Below, piece by piece: positions 32,404 through 42,605 of a DNA stretch of 64,000 bases. The position numbers were made by a program, and so were the translations under genes. The notes under the pieces were generated by a model. That model was not told the origin of the DNA and did not search any database. It worked only from the letters and a program-made list of their open reading frames with translations. The stretch covers positions 112,395,891 to 112,459,890 of the forward strand of contig CM038050.1 in assembly GCA_021397845.1 (NCBI GenBank), given 5' to 3'. This stretch comes from Areca catechu. Its lineage: Eukaryota > Streptophyta > Magnoliopsida > Arecales > Arecaceae. Within the stretch, counting starts at the first letter, position 1. Each line of letters opens with the position of its first letter.

Positions 32404-32733
32404 TGATCAAGGATCTAAGGGGATTTGGAAGGTTTTGAGTGGTCCCTAAGGCTAAAGTGGAAAGTACTCTCTTGGGCTCGGGTTCAATAGGAAATGGAAA
32501 GGTGAAAATAAATTTTTAAGGCTTGCAGTTCCTAAGTAGGTCTGCCATCCAAGTCAACTCGTCCAGACTGCTCTTTTTGCTTGAGTCAGCTCGAACAAAA
32601 CTTGGAAAAAAGGTTCAAAAAATCAAGGGAAAGGTTCCTACTCCTAGAAAAACACTAAGGTGTACCTTAAATAGGTAATGGAGGTCCTCTAGATAAATTT
32701 TTCTTAATTTTTGAAGAAACTAGGTCAAAAATT
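32404..32733 (-). other. C5 spacer between pol and ORF3
   Basis: 330 bp without a gene. It carries AAGTCAACTCGTC (about 32551) and GAGTCAGCTCGAAC (about 32583), decayed forms of the LTR word GAGTCGGCTC, at the position equivalent to C1 8985-9025. Confidence 0.45.
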
Positions 32734-35700
32734 TTAAAAATGATCACAAAGGCCTAATTCTTCTCTAATCATTTGAAATCTATCCTCACTAAGGGATTTA
32801 GTAAAGATGTCAGCCAATTGTTTTTCAATACAAATAAATTCAAGTTCAATATCACCATTTTGAATATGATCTCTAATAAAATGATGTCTAATTTTAATAT
32901 GCTTAGTTCTTGAATGCTGAATAGGATTCTTTGTTAAGTTGATAGCACATGTGTTATCACATTTGATTAGAGTTTTAGATTGAATAAGACCATAATCTTC
33001 TAGTTGTTGCTTAATCCATAACACTTGAGCACAACAACTCCCTGCAGCCACATACTCTATCTCAATAGTAGATAGTGCCACGAAGTTTTGTTTCTTGCTG
33101 TACCATGAGATTAAGTTCAACCCTAGAAATTGATATGTACCACTAGTTCTCTTTCTATCAATTCTACAACCACCATAATCAGCATCTGAATAACCAACTA
33201 AATTTAAAGATGAAGGTTTAGAGTACCATAGTCCTAAGTTTGATGTACCTTTAAGATATCTTATGATTCTTTTAACAGCAAGTATTTGTGATTCTTTAGG
33301 ATTAGCTTGAAATCTTGCACATATATAAATACTAAATAGTATATCAGGTCTACTTGCAGTCAAATAAAGTAGAGATCAATCATATCTCGACACATTTTTT
33401 TAACAACTTTTTTACCTTTCTCATATTTGTCAAGTTTGCAAGTTGGCCTCATGGGTATGCCAATTTTTTTTGTAGATTGGTCCCAAACTTCTTCAAGAGT
33501 TCTTTAATATATTTTGTTTGGTTGATGAATATCCCTTTGTTTATTTGATTTGTAGTCTAAGGAAGAAAGTGAGTTCACTCATCATGCTCATTTCAAATTC
33601 TCCCTGTATAAGCTTGGCAAATTCTTGATATAAAGTTTCATTAGTTGCACTAAAGATTATATCATCAATATATATCTGTACAACTAATAATTTATTATCA
33701 TTTCTTTTGATAAACAATGTTTTATCTACTTTACTTTTTTTGGAATCATTTTCTAAAAGAAACTTGCTCATCCTCTCTTACTATGCTCTAGGTGCTTATT
33801 TTAATCCATATAAATCTTTGTTTAATTTGAATACATGGTTTGAAAAAGAGTGATTTTCAAAACCCGGAGGTTGTTCTACAAAAACTTCTTCTTCAATGTA
33901 GCCATTTAAAAAAAATAATTTACATCCATTTGAAAAAGTTTAAATTCCATGTGACATGCAAATGCAAGTAAGAGTCTTATGGCTTCTAATTTTGCTACAG
34001 GTGCATAAGTTTCATCAAAATCTATTCCTTCCTCTTGATTATCTCCTTTAGTAACTAATCTGGCTTTGTTCCTAACTACATTGCCTTTGTCATCTATTAT
34101 TTCTAAAAACCCATTTAGAACCTATAATAGGATGTTCCTTAGGTCTAGCTACTAAGGTCCATAATTTATTCCTTTCAAATTGATTAAGTTCTCCCAACAT
34201 AGCCACATTCAATATGGATCATTTTTGGCTTCTCTATGCAGTTAGGTTCAACTTAAAAAACAAAAGCTAAATAGTCAAAGGTATCTCTGAAAGATGACCT
34301 AGTTCTTATTCTTTGTGAGGGATCACCAATAATTAATTCTTTAGGATGAGAATATGTGTACCTCCAATCCTTTGGTAGCTCATCATGTTTTTCACTTATC
34401 TTTTCCTTTTCTTACTCAACTTACTTTTCTTTCAAGCTCATATCCTTTACTCCATTCAGGGAACCTGCATCATTATCAATATACTCTTCTTTTCTTGAAG
34501 GTATAAGGTTAGACTCATCGAAAATAACACGAATTGATTCTTCAACAATTAAAGTTCTTTTGTTGAAAACTGTATATGCTTTGCTTGTGGTTGAATATCC
34601 AAGAAATATATCTTGATCAGACTTTGCATCAAGCTTTTCTAAGTTATTTTTTCCATTATTCAAGATATAACATTTATATCCAAAAACATGAAAGCAATGA
34701 ATATTGGTTTTCTATCATTCCAAAGCTCATAGGAGGTTTTCTTCAAAATTGGTCTAATCAAAACATGTTTAATATGTACAACATGCAGTGTTCATAGCCC
34801 AAAAGTACCTTGGAAGATTGCATTCACACAACATAGTTCGGGCCATCTCTTCCAATATTCTATTTTTTCTTTCTGCAACTCCATTTTGTTGTGATATTTT
34901 AGGGGCTGAAAAGTTATGATCAATGCCATGTTCTATATAAAATTCTTCAAAATATTAATTTTCAAATTCAGTACCTTGATCACTTCTAATTGAAATAATT
35001 AAAAGATTTTTTTAATTTGAAACCTTTTTGTGAAATTTTTAAAAAACTTTGAAAGCTTTATCTTTATGTGCAAGAAACATAACCCATGTAAATTATGAAA
35101 AATCATCTACTATCACAAGTCCATACTTCATACCTCCTAGGCTTGTGGTCCTAGTTGGTTCAAATCCATGTGTAGTAGTTCTAAGGGTCTTGATGTTAAA
35201 ACAATATTTTTAGATTTAAATTTTTTTTTAGTTTGTTTACCATATTGACATGCATCATAAACATGATCAAAATCAATTTTAAACTTTGGTAAACCTTTAA
35301 CTAAGTCTTTGAAAATTAATTTTGCTAATATACACATGCTAGCATGACCCAATCTTCTATGGTAAAGTAAACTAGATTCCTTGGTTTTAGCATTTATAGC
35401 CACTAGACTTGTACTACATGACATTGCTAGATCATTCAAGTCTATAATATAAATATTTCCAAGTCTATGACCAACAAACTTAATACTAGAATCAAGAGAG
35501 CTGGTTACTATGCACATTGAAGATTGAAATACAACTTTGAAGCCTTTATCACATAATTGACTAATGCTCAATAGATTATGCTTTAATTTATTTACTAGCA
35601 ATACATTTTCAATATAGATAGAAGGGATAATTTTGATATTACCAATTCCAATGATTTTTCCTTTGCCATTGTCACCAAATATAACCATTCCACCATCTTT

Positions 35701-35764
35701 CATTTCAAGGGTGATGAATTAATCTTTGTCACTCGTCATGTGCCTTGAACAACCGCTATCTAGA
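32734..35764 (-). pseudogene. C5 pol: protease, integrase, reverse transcriptase, RNase H
   Basis: Protease: YLDSGCSRHMTSDKD at about 35723-35766, with the D-S-G active site at 35752-35760. The codon before it is TGA where Trp is usual, and a TAA stands where Gln is expected nine codons on. Gag-pre-integrase: LLYHRRLGHASMCILAKL (about 35330-35385) and CQYGKQTKKK. Integrase is shifted after HMDL near 35155 and re-appears in DAKSDQDIFLGYSTTSKAYT (34550-34640). Reverse transcriptase has YIDD (33661-33672, minus). RNase H (33363-32734) is open for 209 codons: YSDADYGGCRIDRKRTSGTY, STIEIEYVAA, CDNTCAINL, DIFTKSLSEDRF and the end GLCDHF. This is the best preserved pol part of the window. Confidence 0.92.
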
Positions 35765-37454
35765 TATCATCTCTTCTTTGAATTTTGGGCTGTAAGACAT
35801 TCCTGCAAAATAATCAATAGAATTTTTGGGTATCCAAGATTTCTTGGATCCTTGATGGTTAATAGCTATGGTTCCTTTAGGAACCTAAATTTTTTTCACT
35901 TTGTTTTTATTTTTCTTTCTCATATTACATTCATATGCTTTGTGTCCAACCCCATTATAGTAAAACAAATTACTTTTGGCTTTTGAAAAGAAATTGAAGC
36001 TAAAAATTTTGATGCATAAGGTTTTGAAGCTGAAAACTATATATGCATTGTATTATACCTAATTCCAGTTTTATCATTAGATTTCCTTTGATTTTTCAAG
36101 ATTAGCTCAAGTTTGTTTGAACTTAAAGTCAATTTATCAACAAGAGATTTGAGTCTATTCATTTCATTTTGCAAACATTTATTATTTTCAAAACATTCAT
36201 CTTTTTCAGCCTGTAATACTTTGTATTTTTCAGAAACATTACTTAATTCTTTTTGTAATAGATTGTTCTTTTCAGAAATTTTATTCTTTTCTTTCAATAA
36301 TTATTTTTCATGGTTCTGATTTTCAAACAAGCCTTTTTATATTCAGTTAAAAGTTCTTGAAAAGTAGTATGTAATTCATCATAAGTAAAAAATAGGTTCA
36401 CTAGATGTTACCTCATCTTCTAGACCCATTAAACATATATTTGCATATTTTGATATCTCTTCCTTTTTATTTGAAGTAGATTCATCGCTGTCACTACATG
36501 TAGCTATCATTGCTTTTTTTCTTCTTCTTGTAACTCTTTTTCAGTGTAGGACATTCAGAACGGTAGTGCCCTAACTTCTTACATTCATAACACATGGGTT
36601 ATTGCTCCTTTTCTATCTTTATCTTTCTCTTTTTCTTTACTTTGTTCACCTTTACCAAGGTAGGAGTATCTAGACTTTCTTTTTGCCCATAAATTTTTAG
36701 AATCTTCTCATAACTAGAGTTATATCATCGTCTCCAAGTTCTTCATCCAAAGAAGGGCTTTCTTCTTCTTTTTCTTTTCTTGCTTCTTCATCTCAACTGC
36801 AGCCTTGAAAGCTATAGATTTCTTTTTCTTGTTGTCATCTTCACTGTGGCACTGCATTGTTAATTCATGGTAATCAAAGAAAAAAGAAGTTCATCAAGTG
36901 GAAGTATGTTTAAGTGCTTGGCTTCTTGTATTGCAGTGACCTTGGGATCCCATTTATCTGGTAAAGATCTAAGAATCTTTTGGACAAGATCAGCATTAGA
37001 ATATACCTTGCCAAGACTTTTCAAACTGTTAATAATATCTATAAATCTAGCAAACATTTCAAATATTGTCTTATTTAGTTCCATTTTAAATAGTTCATAA
37101 TTATGCACAAGTATATTAATTTTGGAGGTCTTTACTTGTGTAGTGCCTTTATGTGTAACTTGTAGTTTATCCCAAATTATCTTTATCGAAGTGCAAGTGA
37201 AAATCTAGTTAAACTCATTTGCATCCAAAGCAGAATAAAGAAGGTTCATGGCTTTGGCATTAGTTCACCCATTTTCATGTCACATTCATCCCATTCCTCT
37301 TTCGGTTTTGGGATATCTATTCCATCTACTTTCTTAATGGGTATCTGTTGTCCTTTGAAGATTATTTCATTCTAGCTTTCCAATAGGTGTAATTGGTGCC
37401 AGTGAACAGTGGAGGTCTATTGCTTGATTGACCTTCAGCCAAAGATGTACTCAT
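35765..37454 (-). pseudogene. C5 gag
   Basis: The start is the ATG at 37454, 55 nt after the primer site, reading MSTSLAEGQSSNRPPLFTGT then NYTYWK, the usual beginning of a plant copia gag. The capsid core is at 37108-36860 (MFARFIDIINSLKSLGKVYS, then LPDKWDPKVTAIQEAKHL). A zinc knuckle CYECKKLGHYRSEC lies at about 36551-36592 and binds RNA. A coiled coil follows (36297-36037, KELSNVSEKYKVLQAEKDEC). A second knuckle-like stretch near 35925-35970 (YYNGVGHKAYEC) lacks its first two cysteines. Shifts separate the pieces. The gag frame runs on into pol, as in other copia elements. Confidence 0.88.
36551..36592 (-). other. C5 gag zinc knuckle (CCHC)
   Basis: Minus-strand frame CYECKKLGHYRSEC, spacing C-x2-C-x4-H-x4-C, followed by a lysine-rich tail. 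It is intact in this otherwise broken gag. Confidence 0.92.
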
Positions 37455-37508
37455 TTGGGTTGCTATAGAACTTTTCTCTTAATCGTTAGATTAATGGCAT
37501 TGAGATGT

Positions 37509-37521
37509 GGCTCTGATACCA
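37509..37521 (-). other. C5 primer-binding site, initiator tRNA-Met
   Basis: Minus strand TGGTATCAGAGCC, two nt from the LTR end GGCAACA. This is the standard arrangement for Sireviruses and many other plant copia elements. Confidence 0.93.
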
Positions 37522-37523
37522 CT

Positions 37524-37560
37524 TGTTGCCAAGTTGACCAACCCAAAAGGGTGGGTTAAT
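37524..37560 (-). repeat. C5 5' LTR stub
   Basis: TGTTGCCAAGTTGACCAACC and then AAAAGGGTGGGTTAAT match the first 37 bp of the LTR at 28836 (TGTTGCCCAGTTGGCCAACC). G3 begins at 37561. The rest of the LTR should lie beyond G3 but is not in the window. Confidence 0.88.
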
Positions 37561-39189
37561 TGATGTGGGATAAATAATTAAAGCCTAATTATCAGAGATT
37601 AGGAGAGAATAATTTTTTTAGATTTTTTTCAGATTTTTAAGGAATACTCAAAGGATATCGTTCTATCGAAACTAGAAAGCAGGACTTGGTAGTTGAGAAA
37701 TCACCGAAACTAGGATTTACTTTCAACTAATCAGAAATTAAGAAGAAAAGAATAAGTTTTCAGTTTTACCAATGAAAATCGCTCCTCTGAAATAGATTTG
37801 ATAGGCTCTCAAGATTGTCGTGGCAGAGTTTCAAGAACTCGTTCCCGGGCTTCGATCTTCCGCACAATGCTGGTTTTGAGACAAGAATACCTAACTTTGA
37901 TTCTTGATCACTTACAAACACTCAACAAAGAAAACTAAAGTTAAGAAGCAGCAAAGGAAGGAAAATAAATGAAAGGAAAGGGTTAGAAGTGATGATTAGG
38001 ATTTCTTGTCGATTGGATAGGTAGAATAACTAGGGCCTCATACCCATAATGTTCCGTAGAACAAAGAAAAGGGCCTCACACCTCACGATGCACATAGCAA
38101 AGGAAGAAAATTTGGCGGAGCTTCTTTATTGATGAATAAATTATAATAATTACAAGGGAGGTTGATGGGGTATTTATAGACCCTCAACTAGTGGTGTAAG
38201 GGATTCAAATACAAGACTTTTTCTCTCTTGGACTACAACTCCTGGAATTTTGGTCTAGGCTTCAGTCTGGATTGGAGAAGACTCAAGAATTTTGGTGAAA
38301 CTCTTAAGTTCTGGGAATTTAAGCAGCTCTGAACTTGTTTGATCCACACATCTATGGTAAAGAACCTTGAACCTCCTCCATTTGGGTGATCAAATATTTT
38401 AGAACTCCTTGGAAGTTGGCATGAAAAAAATGCTTGGCCGACTCTTGGAATTATTTGGCATGAAATTCTTGAGTGGAGGCACCAATTTGGGAGAGTCCTT
38501 TTACTTATTTTAAAAGGAGTTGGCACTAACTTTGCTTTCATTTGGCTGACCGAAAATAATAAAGAAAACATGGCATGTGGGATGTCCAAATAAAAGTGAC
38601 ATGGCATGTGTTCTTGTCCCAAAATGAAATGGCATGACATATCAAAACATGGCATATATTGATGTCCCCTGATGATGTGGTAGGTGTTGTCCAATTTTTT
38701 TTAAAAGGTGGCACCAAAAATAAACTGACTTGGGCTAGCACATGGAGTCACATGGCTTGTCTTGGACTAGCACATGGGATCTTCAATTATGTGCACATGA
38801 AGTCACATGGATCTTCAATTGGGTTCCCTTGTATTACATGACTCAATAACTAATTATTACAAGGCTCAAAACCAAATAACTAAGCCCCACTTGATCAATT
38901 GATCAAAAGGTTTAACCTTATGTAACAAGAAAGAATAAATTGGTAAACAAGGTTTGGCCCAATGGGGTTTTGACACAATGTGGTAAAAAGGATTTAGCCC
39001 AAAAGGCTAAATAACAAAATCCTAATTACAGTTGGTAAAAAGGTCTAACCCTAACAAAGCCAAAATAACGTAATTTAAAATAAAATATTTACATGGTAAA
39101 AGGGATTTGGGTTCAGGGCTTATTCACAGGTGATCGACATGGATGTGGGTTCACCCTGTTGATTTCTTCTGGCCCTGGTGTCCACACCA
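37561..39189 (-). repeat. G3 3' LTR (1629 bp)
   Basis: It runs TGATGTGGGAT to TGTCCACACCA, with TGATGTGG and CCACACCA as terminal inverted repeats. It is about 200 bp shorter than the G1 LTR. The small ORFs at 38233-38841 are not genes. Confidence 0.88.
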
Positions 39190-39312
39190 ATTCTCCTCGG
39201 GTTGGAGAAATTCGACCCTGCTGAGTATGGATTAACGTCACTATGATAGCATTCTAGCAAGTCTAGGTCAACTCTCTGCAAGTCCTCTCTGATGATCCAA
39301 GAATCATCAGTC

Positions 39313-39666
39313 TCAGGTCATCCTTGCCAACGAACTACATATCACTAAGGTAGCAATGATCTTGTCATCTAAGATCCACTCAATCTTGTCTTTCCGAGCT
39401 GGTGGTATGGCAGGTGGACACAATTGGGTTGGTTCACTCTTAAGGATAGGATTAGGTCCAAATGGCTCATTAGGAATCAACGTTGGCTCCCTATACTCAA
39501 TAAGGTCTGAAATGTTGAAAGTTAGACTATTACCTAGTTCAGGTGGTAACCCGAGCACATAGGCATTAGATCCAATTTTCCTAATAACTTTGTATAGTCC
39601 ACTACTACGGGCATGTAACTTCTTCAAAGTTCCAGGTGGGAATCGTTCAGGTCGTAGTCTAATCAT
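39313..39666 (-). pseudogene. G3 integrase C-terminus
   Basis: 118 codons reading MIRLRPERFPPGTLKKLHAR, then SSGLYKVIRKIGSNAYVLGL, FNISDLIEY and IEWILDDKIIATL. It aligns with G1 1338-1790 along its length. As in G1, the sequence upstream of it (higher coordinates) is not integrase, so this C-terminal domain is isolated from a catalytic core. The chromodomain-like tail (LVRWQGRPK in G1) is not clear here. Confidence 0.82.
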
Positions 39667-39860
39667 GACAAAGTCTCCTTTATTGTATTGTTTGAATCTT
39701 TTTCTTGAAAATATTCATTACTTTCATTAATATATTTTTTTTTATTGACATGCATGTAAATCTTAAACTACAACTGAGTTTGATCCTTGGTTGGTGGGTG
39801 ACATGCAGATGAAAATTTAACATGCAATCCTAATAGATGCCATAAGGTTCTCCAAAAATA

Positions 39861-39944
39861 GGTGGCAAATCCCAGGATGCCGGGAATCATGCAGCATGCG
39901 GAAGTGAATTTTAAAATTGAAATTCTAAGCATGAAACCCTAATA
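39861..39944. other. Junction between G3 and telomere-like array
   Basis: About 85 bp (around CAGGATGCCGGGAATCATGC and AGCATGCGGAAGTG) that I cannot align with G1 and that is not CCCTAAA-like. CCTAA words start at about 39933. Confidence 0.5.
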
Positions 39945-41090
39945 TGGCTAGAAAACCCTAATTCCCAGGAACCCCTTACCCTAAACCCTAAACCCTGAGC
40001 CCCAAACCCTAAATCTCTAAAACCCAAAGCACTTAACCCTAAACCTTAAACCATAAACCTAAACCTCTAAATAATGAATTCAAAACCTAGGCCTAAAAAC
40101 AAAACCCTAAATGATAAGCCTTAAATCATAAGCCACTAAATCATAAATCCAAAACTCTAAACCATGAATTCCTAAAACCCTAAACCCTAAACCAAAACTC
40201 TAAAACCTAAATCAAAAATTCCAAATCCCAAAGTGCTAAACACTAAAACCAAAAACCATAAACCCTAAATCCCCAAATCCTAAACCCTAAACCCCCAAAC
40301 CCTAAAAGCCTAAATCCTAAACCATAAACCAAAAATCCTAAACCTTAAACCCTTACATCCTAAAACCTAAACTAAAAAACCCTATGCCCTAAATCCTAAA
40401 TGCTAAAAGCTGAAACCAAATGCCCGAAATTGTAAACCATAAACCTTAAACCTTAAACCCTAGATTGCTAAAACCCTAAATCCTAAATCATAAACCCAAA
40501 AACCAAAACCCTCAAAACTTGAACACTATACCCTAAAACAAAAACCCTAAATCATAACCAATTAAACCCTTAACCCTAATCACTAAACCCTAAATCCAAA
40601 GCCCAAAACCCTTAAAGCCTAAAATCCAAAACACTAAAACCAAAGCCCTAAAATGTAAACCCGAGGCCCTAAACCCTAAAACCAAAATACCAAATGCAAA
40701 ACCCTAGGCCCTAAACCCTAAACCTTAAAACCCTAAGACTAAAACCCTAAATCTAGAATCCTAGACCCTATATCCTAATCCCTAAATCACTAAACCTTTA
40801 ACCCTAACACTAATCCCTAAAACTAAACCACAAAATCCTAAAACCCTAAACCCAAAACACTATAACCAAAATCCAAAAACATAAACCCCAAATCCTAAAT
40901 GCTAAACCCTAAACCCTACCCCAAAGCCCTAAAACCAAAAGACCAAACCCTAACTCTTAAACCCTAAATCCTAAACCCTACACCCTAAACCCTAAACCCC
41001 AAACACCCTAAACACTAAACTATAAATCTAGAAATCCTAAAACCCTAAAACCCTAAACACAAAGCCCAAAATCTTAAAATCCCTAAACCC

Positions 41091-41190
41091 TTCTGCAAGT
41101 GCTAGCAAAATTTAATTATGTGCTTTGCATTCTGCATAGATAGGTTTGGATGGGTAGAAATAGATTGTGGTACTGCACATTCTAGTAATC
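41091..41190 (+). repeat. Spacer A, copy 1
   Basis: A non-telomeric core of about 100 bp: GCAAGTGCTAGCAAAATTTA, then GTGCTTTGCATTCTGCATAG and GATTGTGGTACTGCACATTC. It is followed by the conserved text ACCACC-TTGGACCTAAATG-CTAAACC. Other copies are at 45569, 51711, 56331, 56769 and 63133. The right end of spacer B contains the same core. Confidence 0.88.
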
Positions 41191-42060
41191 TAAACCCTAA
41201 ACCACCCAAAATCCAAAACCCTAAACCACCGTTGGACCTAAATGCCTAAACCCTAAACCCTGACTCCACAAACCCTAAATAATAAATCCATAAACCCTAA
41301 ACCCTATTACCCTAAACCCTAAAAACTAAATCCATAAACCCTAAACCCTTTACCCTAAATTATGAAATCCTAAAATCCTAAACCTTGAAATCGAAATCCA
41401 AAATCCCAAGTCCAAAAATATTATACACTAAAACCATAAACACTAAAGTCTAAACCCTACCCTAGACCCTCAAACCCTAAAACCTAAACCCTAACTCCTA
41501 AACCCTAAATCCTAAAACCTATAACCTAAACCCTAAAACCAAAACCTTGAATCCACACCCTAAATCACTAAAACCTAAAAACCTAAATTGTAAATCAAAA
41601 ATTATTAAAATTCTAAAATGCTAAGCAATAAACATTAAAACCAAAACCTTTAAACCCCTAAACCCTAAACCCTAAATGCTAAACCATGAAACCATAAACA
41701 CTAAACCCTAAATGCTAAACCCTAAAACCAGAAACCCAAAACCCTAAACACTAAAATCCTAATCCCTAAACCCTAAAACCAAAATACTAAACCCTTAATC
41801 CTAAATCCAAAACCCAAACACCCTACATCGTGAACCTTAAAAACTAAACCCTAAACCCTGGAATCCTAAATCCTAAACCCTAAATCCAAAACCCCACTAA
41901 TCCCTAGCCCTAAACCCAAAAAACCAAAATCTTAAGCCCTAAATCCTAAACCCTAAAACCTAGACCCTAAACCCTAAACCCTAAAATCCTACACCCAGAA
42001 CACTAAAACCTAAACTCAAAACCCTAAACACTAAACCCCTAAACTCAAAACCCTAAACCC

Positions 42061-42605
42061 TCTTATTTGCAATACAACTTTTGAGTTCCCTTATTCTTTG
42101 TACATTATTGTCCCTCCAAGGAAACATAACACAAATAAACATGCTAATGATATTCCCACCGTCCATCATAATCAATCTCCTCTGTAAGACAAACACTCTC
42201 ATGACTATTATGCTAAAAAAAATTACCAACTTGAAATGTACCATTGAGCTCCTGATCTAATATTGCAAGGCTTAATTGGAAGTGTAGTTGGCAGTCAGTT
42301 CAACCTACGAAACATAACCTAAAGAAACACTCTCATGACATTCCCACCATCTATCATAATCGATCACCTCTAAAAAATAAACACTTTCATGACTATTATG
42401 CTCATCATAAATATCGACTTCAATTGCACTATTGAGCACTTGCTCTAATAGTACGAGGATTAATTTCAAGTATTGTTAACAATCACTTCAAGAGCTAGCT
42501 AAATTTAATTAAGTGCTTTGCATTTTGCATAGATAGGATAGGATGGGTACAAATAGATTGTGGTATTGCACATTTTAGTAACTTTTTCTTTCAAATACAA
42601 GCTAA
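42061..42605 (+). repeat. Spacer B, copy 1 (two 188-bp halves plus A core)
   Basis: 545 bp of ordinary-looking sequence between telomere-like tracts. Positions 42121-42308 and 42309-42496 are diverged direct repeats (period 188 bp): GAAACATAAC, TTCCCACC-TCATAATC, TCATGACTATTATGCT and ATTGAGC-CTAATA recur in order. The tail (42490-42585) is the spacer A core. The 63-codon antisense ORF at 42053-42244 is not shared in frame by the other copies and I do not call it a gene. Confidence 0.85.

Larger units (their letters stand above)
28836..37560 (-). mobile_element. Sirevirus-like Ty1/copia element C5, nearly full length
   Basis: Minus-strand element, in transcription order from the right: a 37-bp stub of the 5' LTR (37524-37560), the tRNA-iMet primer site, gag with a zinc knuckle, protease, integrase, reverse transcriptase, RNase H, spacer, third ORF, two polypurine tracts and the 3' LTR (28836-30200). 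Gypsy G3 begins exactly inside the 5' LTR, which explains the stub. Protein-level similarity to C1 is high throughout, but the two are in opposite orientation. All frames carry stops. Confidence 0.9.
37561..39860 (-). mobile_element. Ty3/gypsy element G3 (G1 family), 3' end only
   Basis: A complete LTR (37561-39189) followed by the integrase C-terminus and about 190 bp of further interior, all aligning with G1 in the same orientation. The interior is cut near 39860, close to where the telomere-like array begins. The LTR terminus is intact where it meets the C5 LTR, so G3 inserted into C5; TTAAT (37556-37560) would be the left target duplication. Confidence 0.85.

Noticed and set aside
42053..42244. 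Possible small gene in spacer B (63 codons, minus)
   Set aside because: The frame is not kept in the other three B copies, where short insertions and deletions break it.
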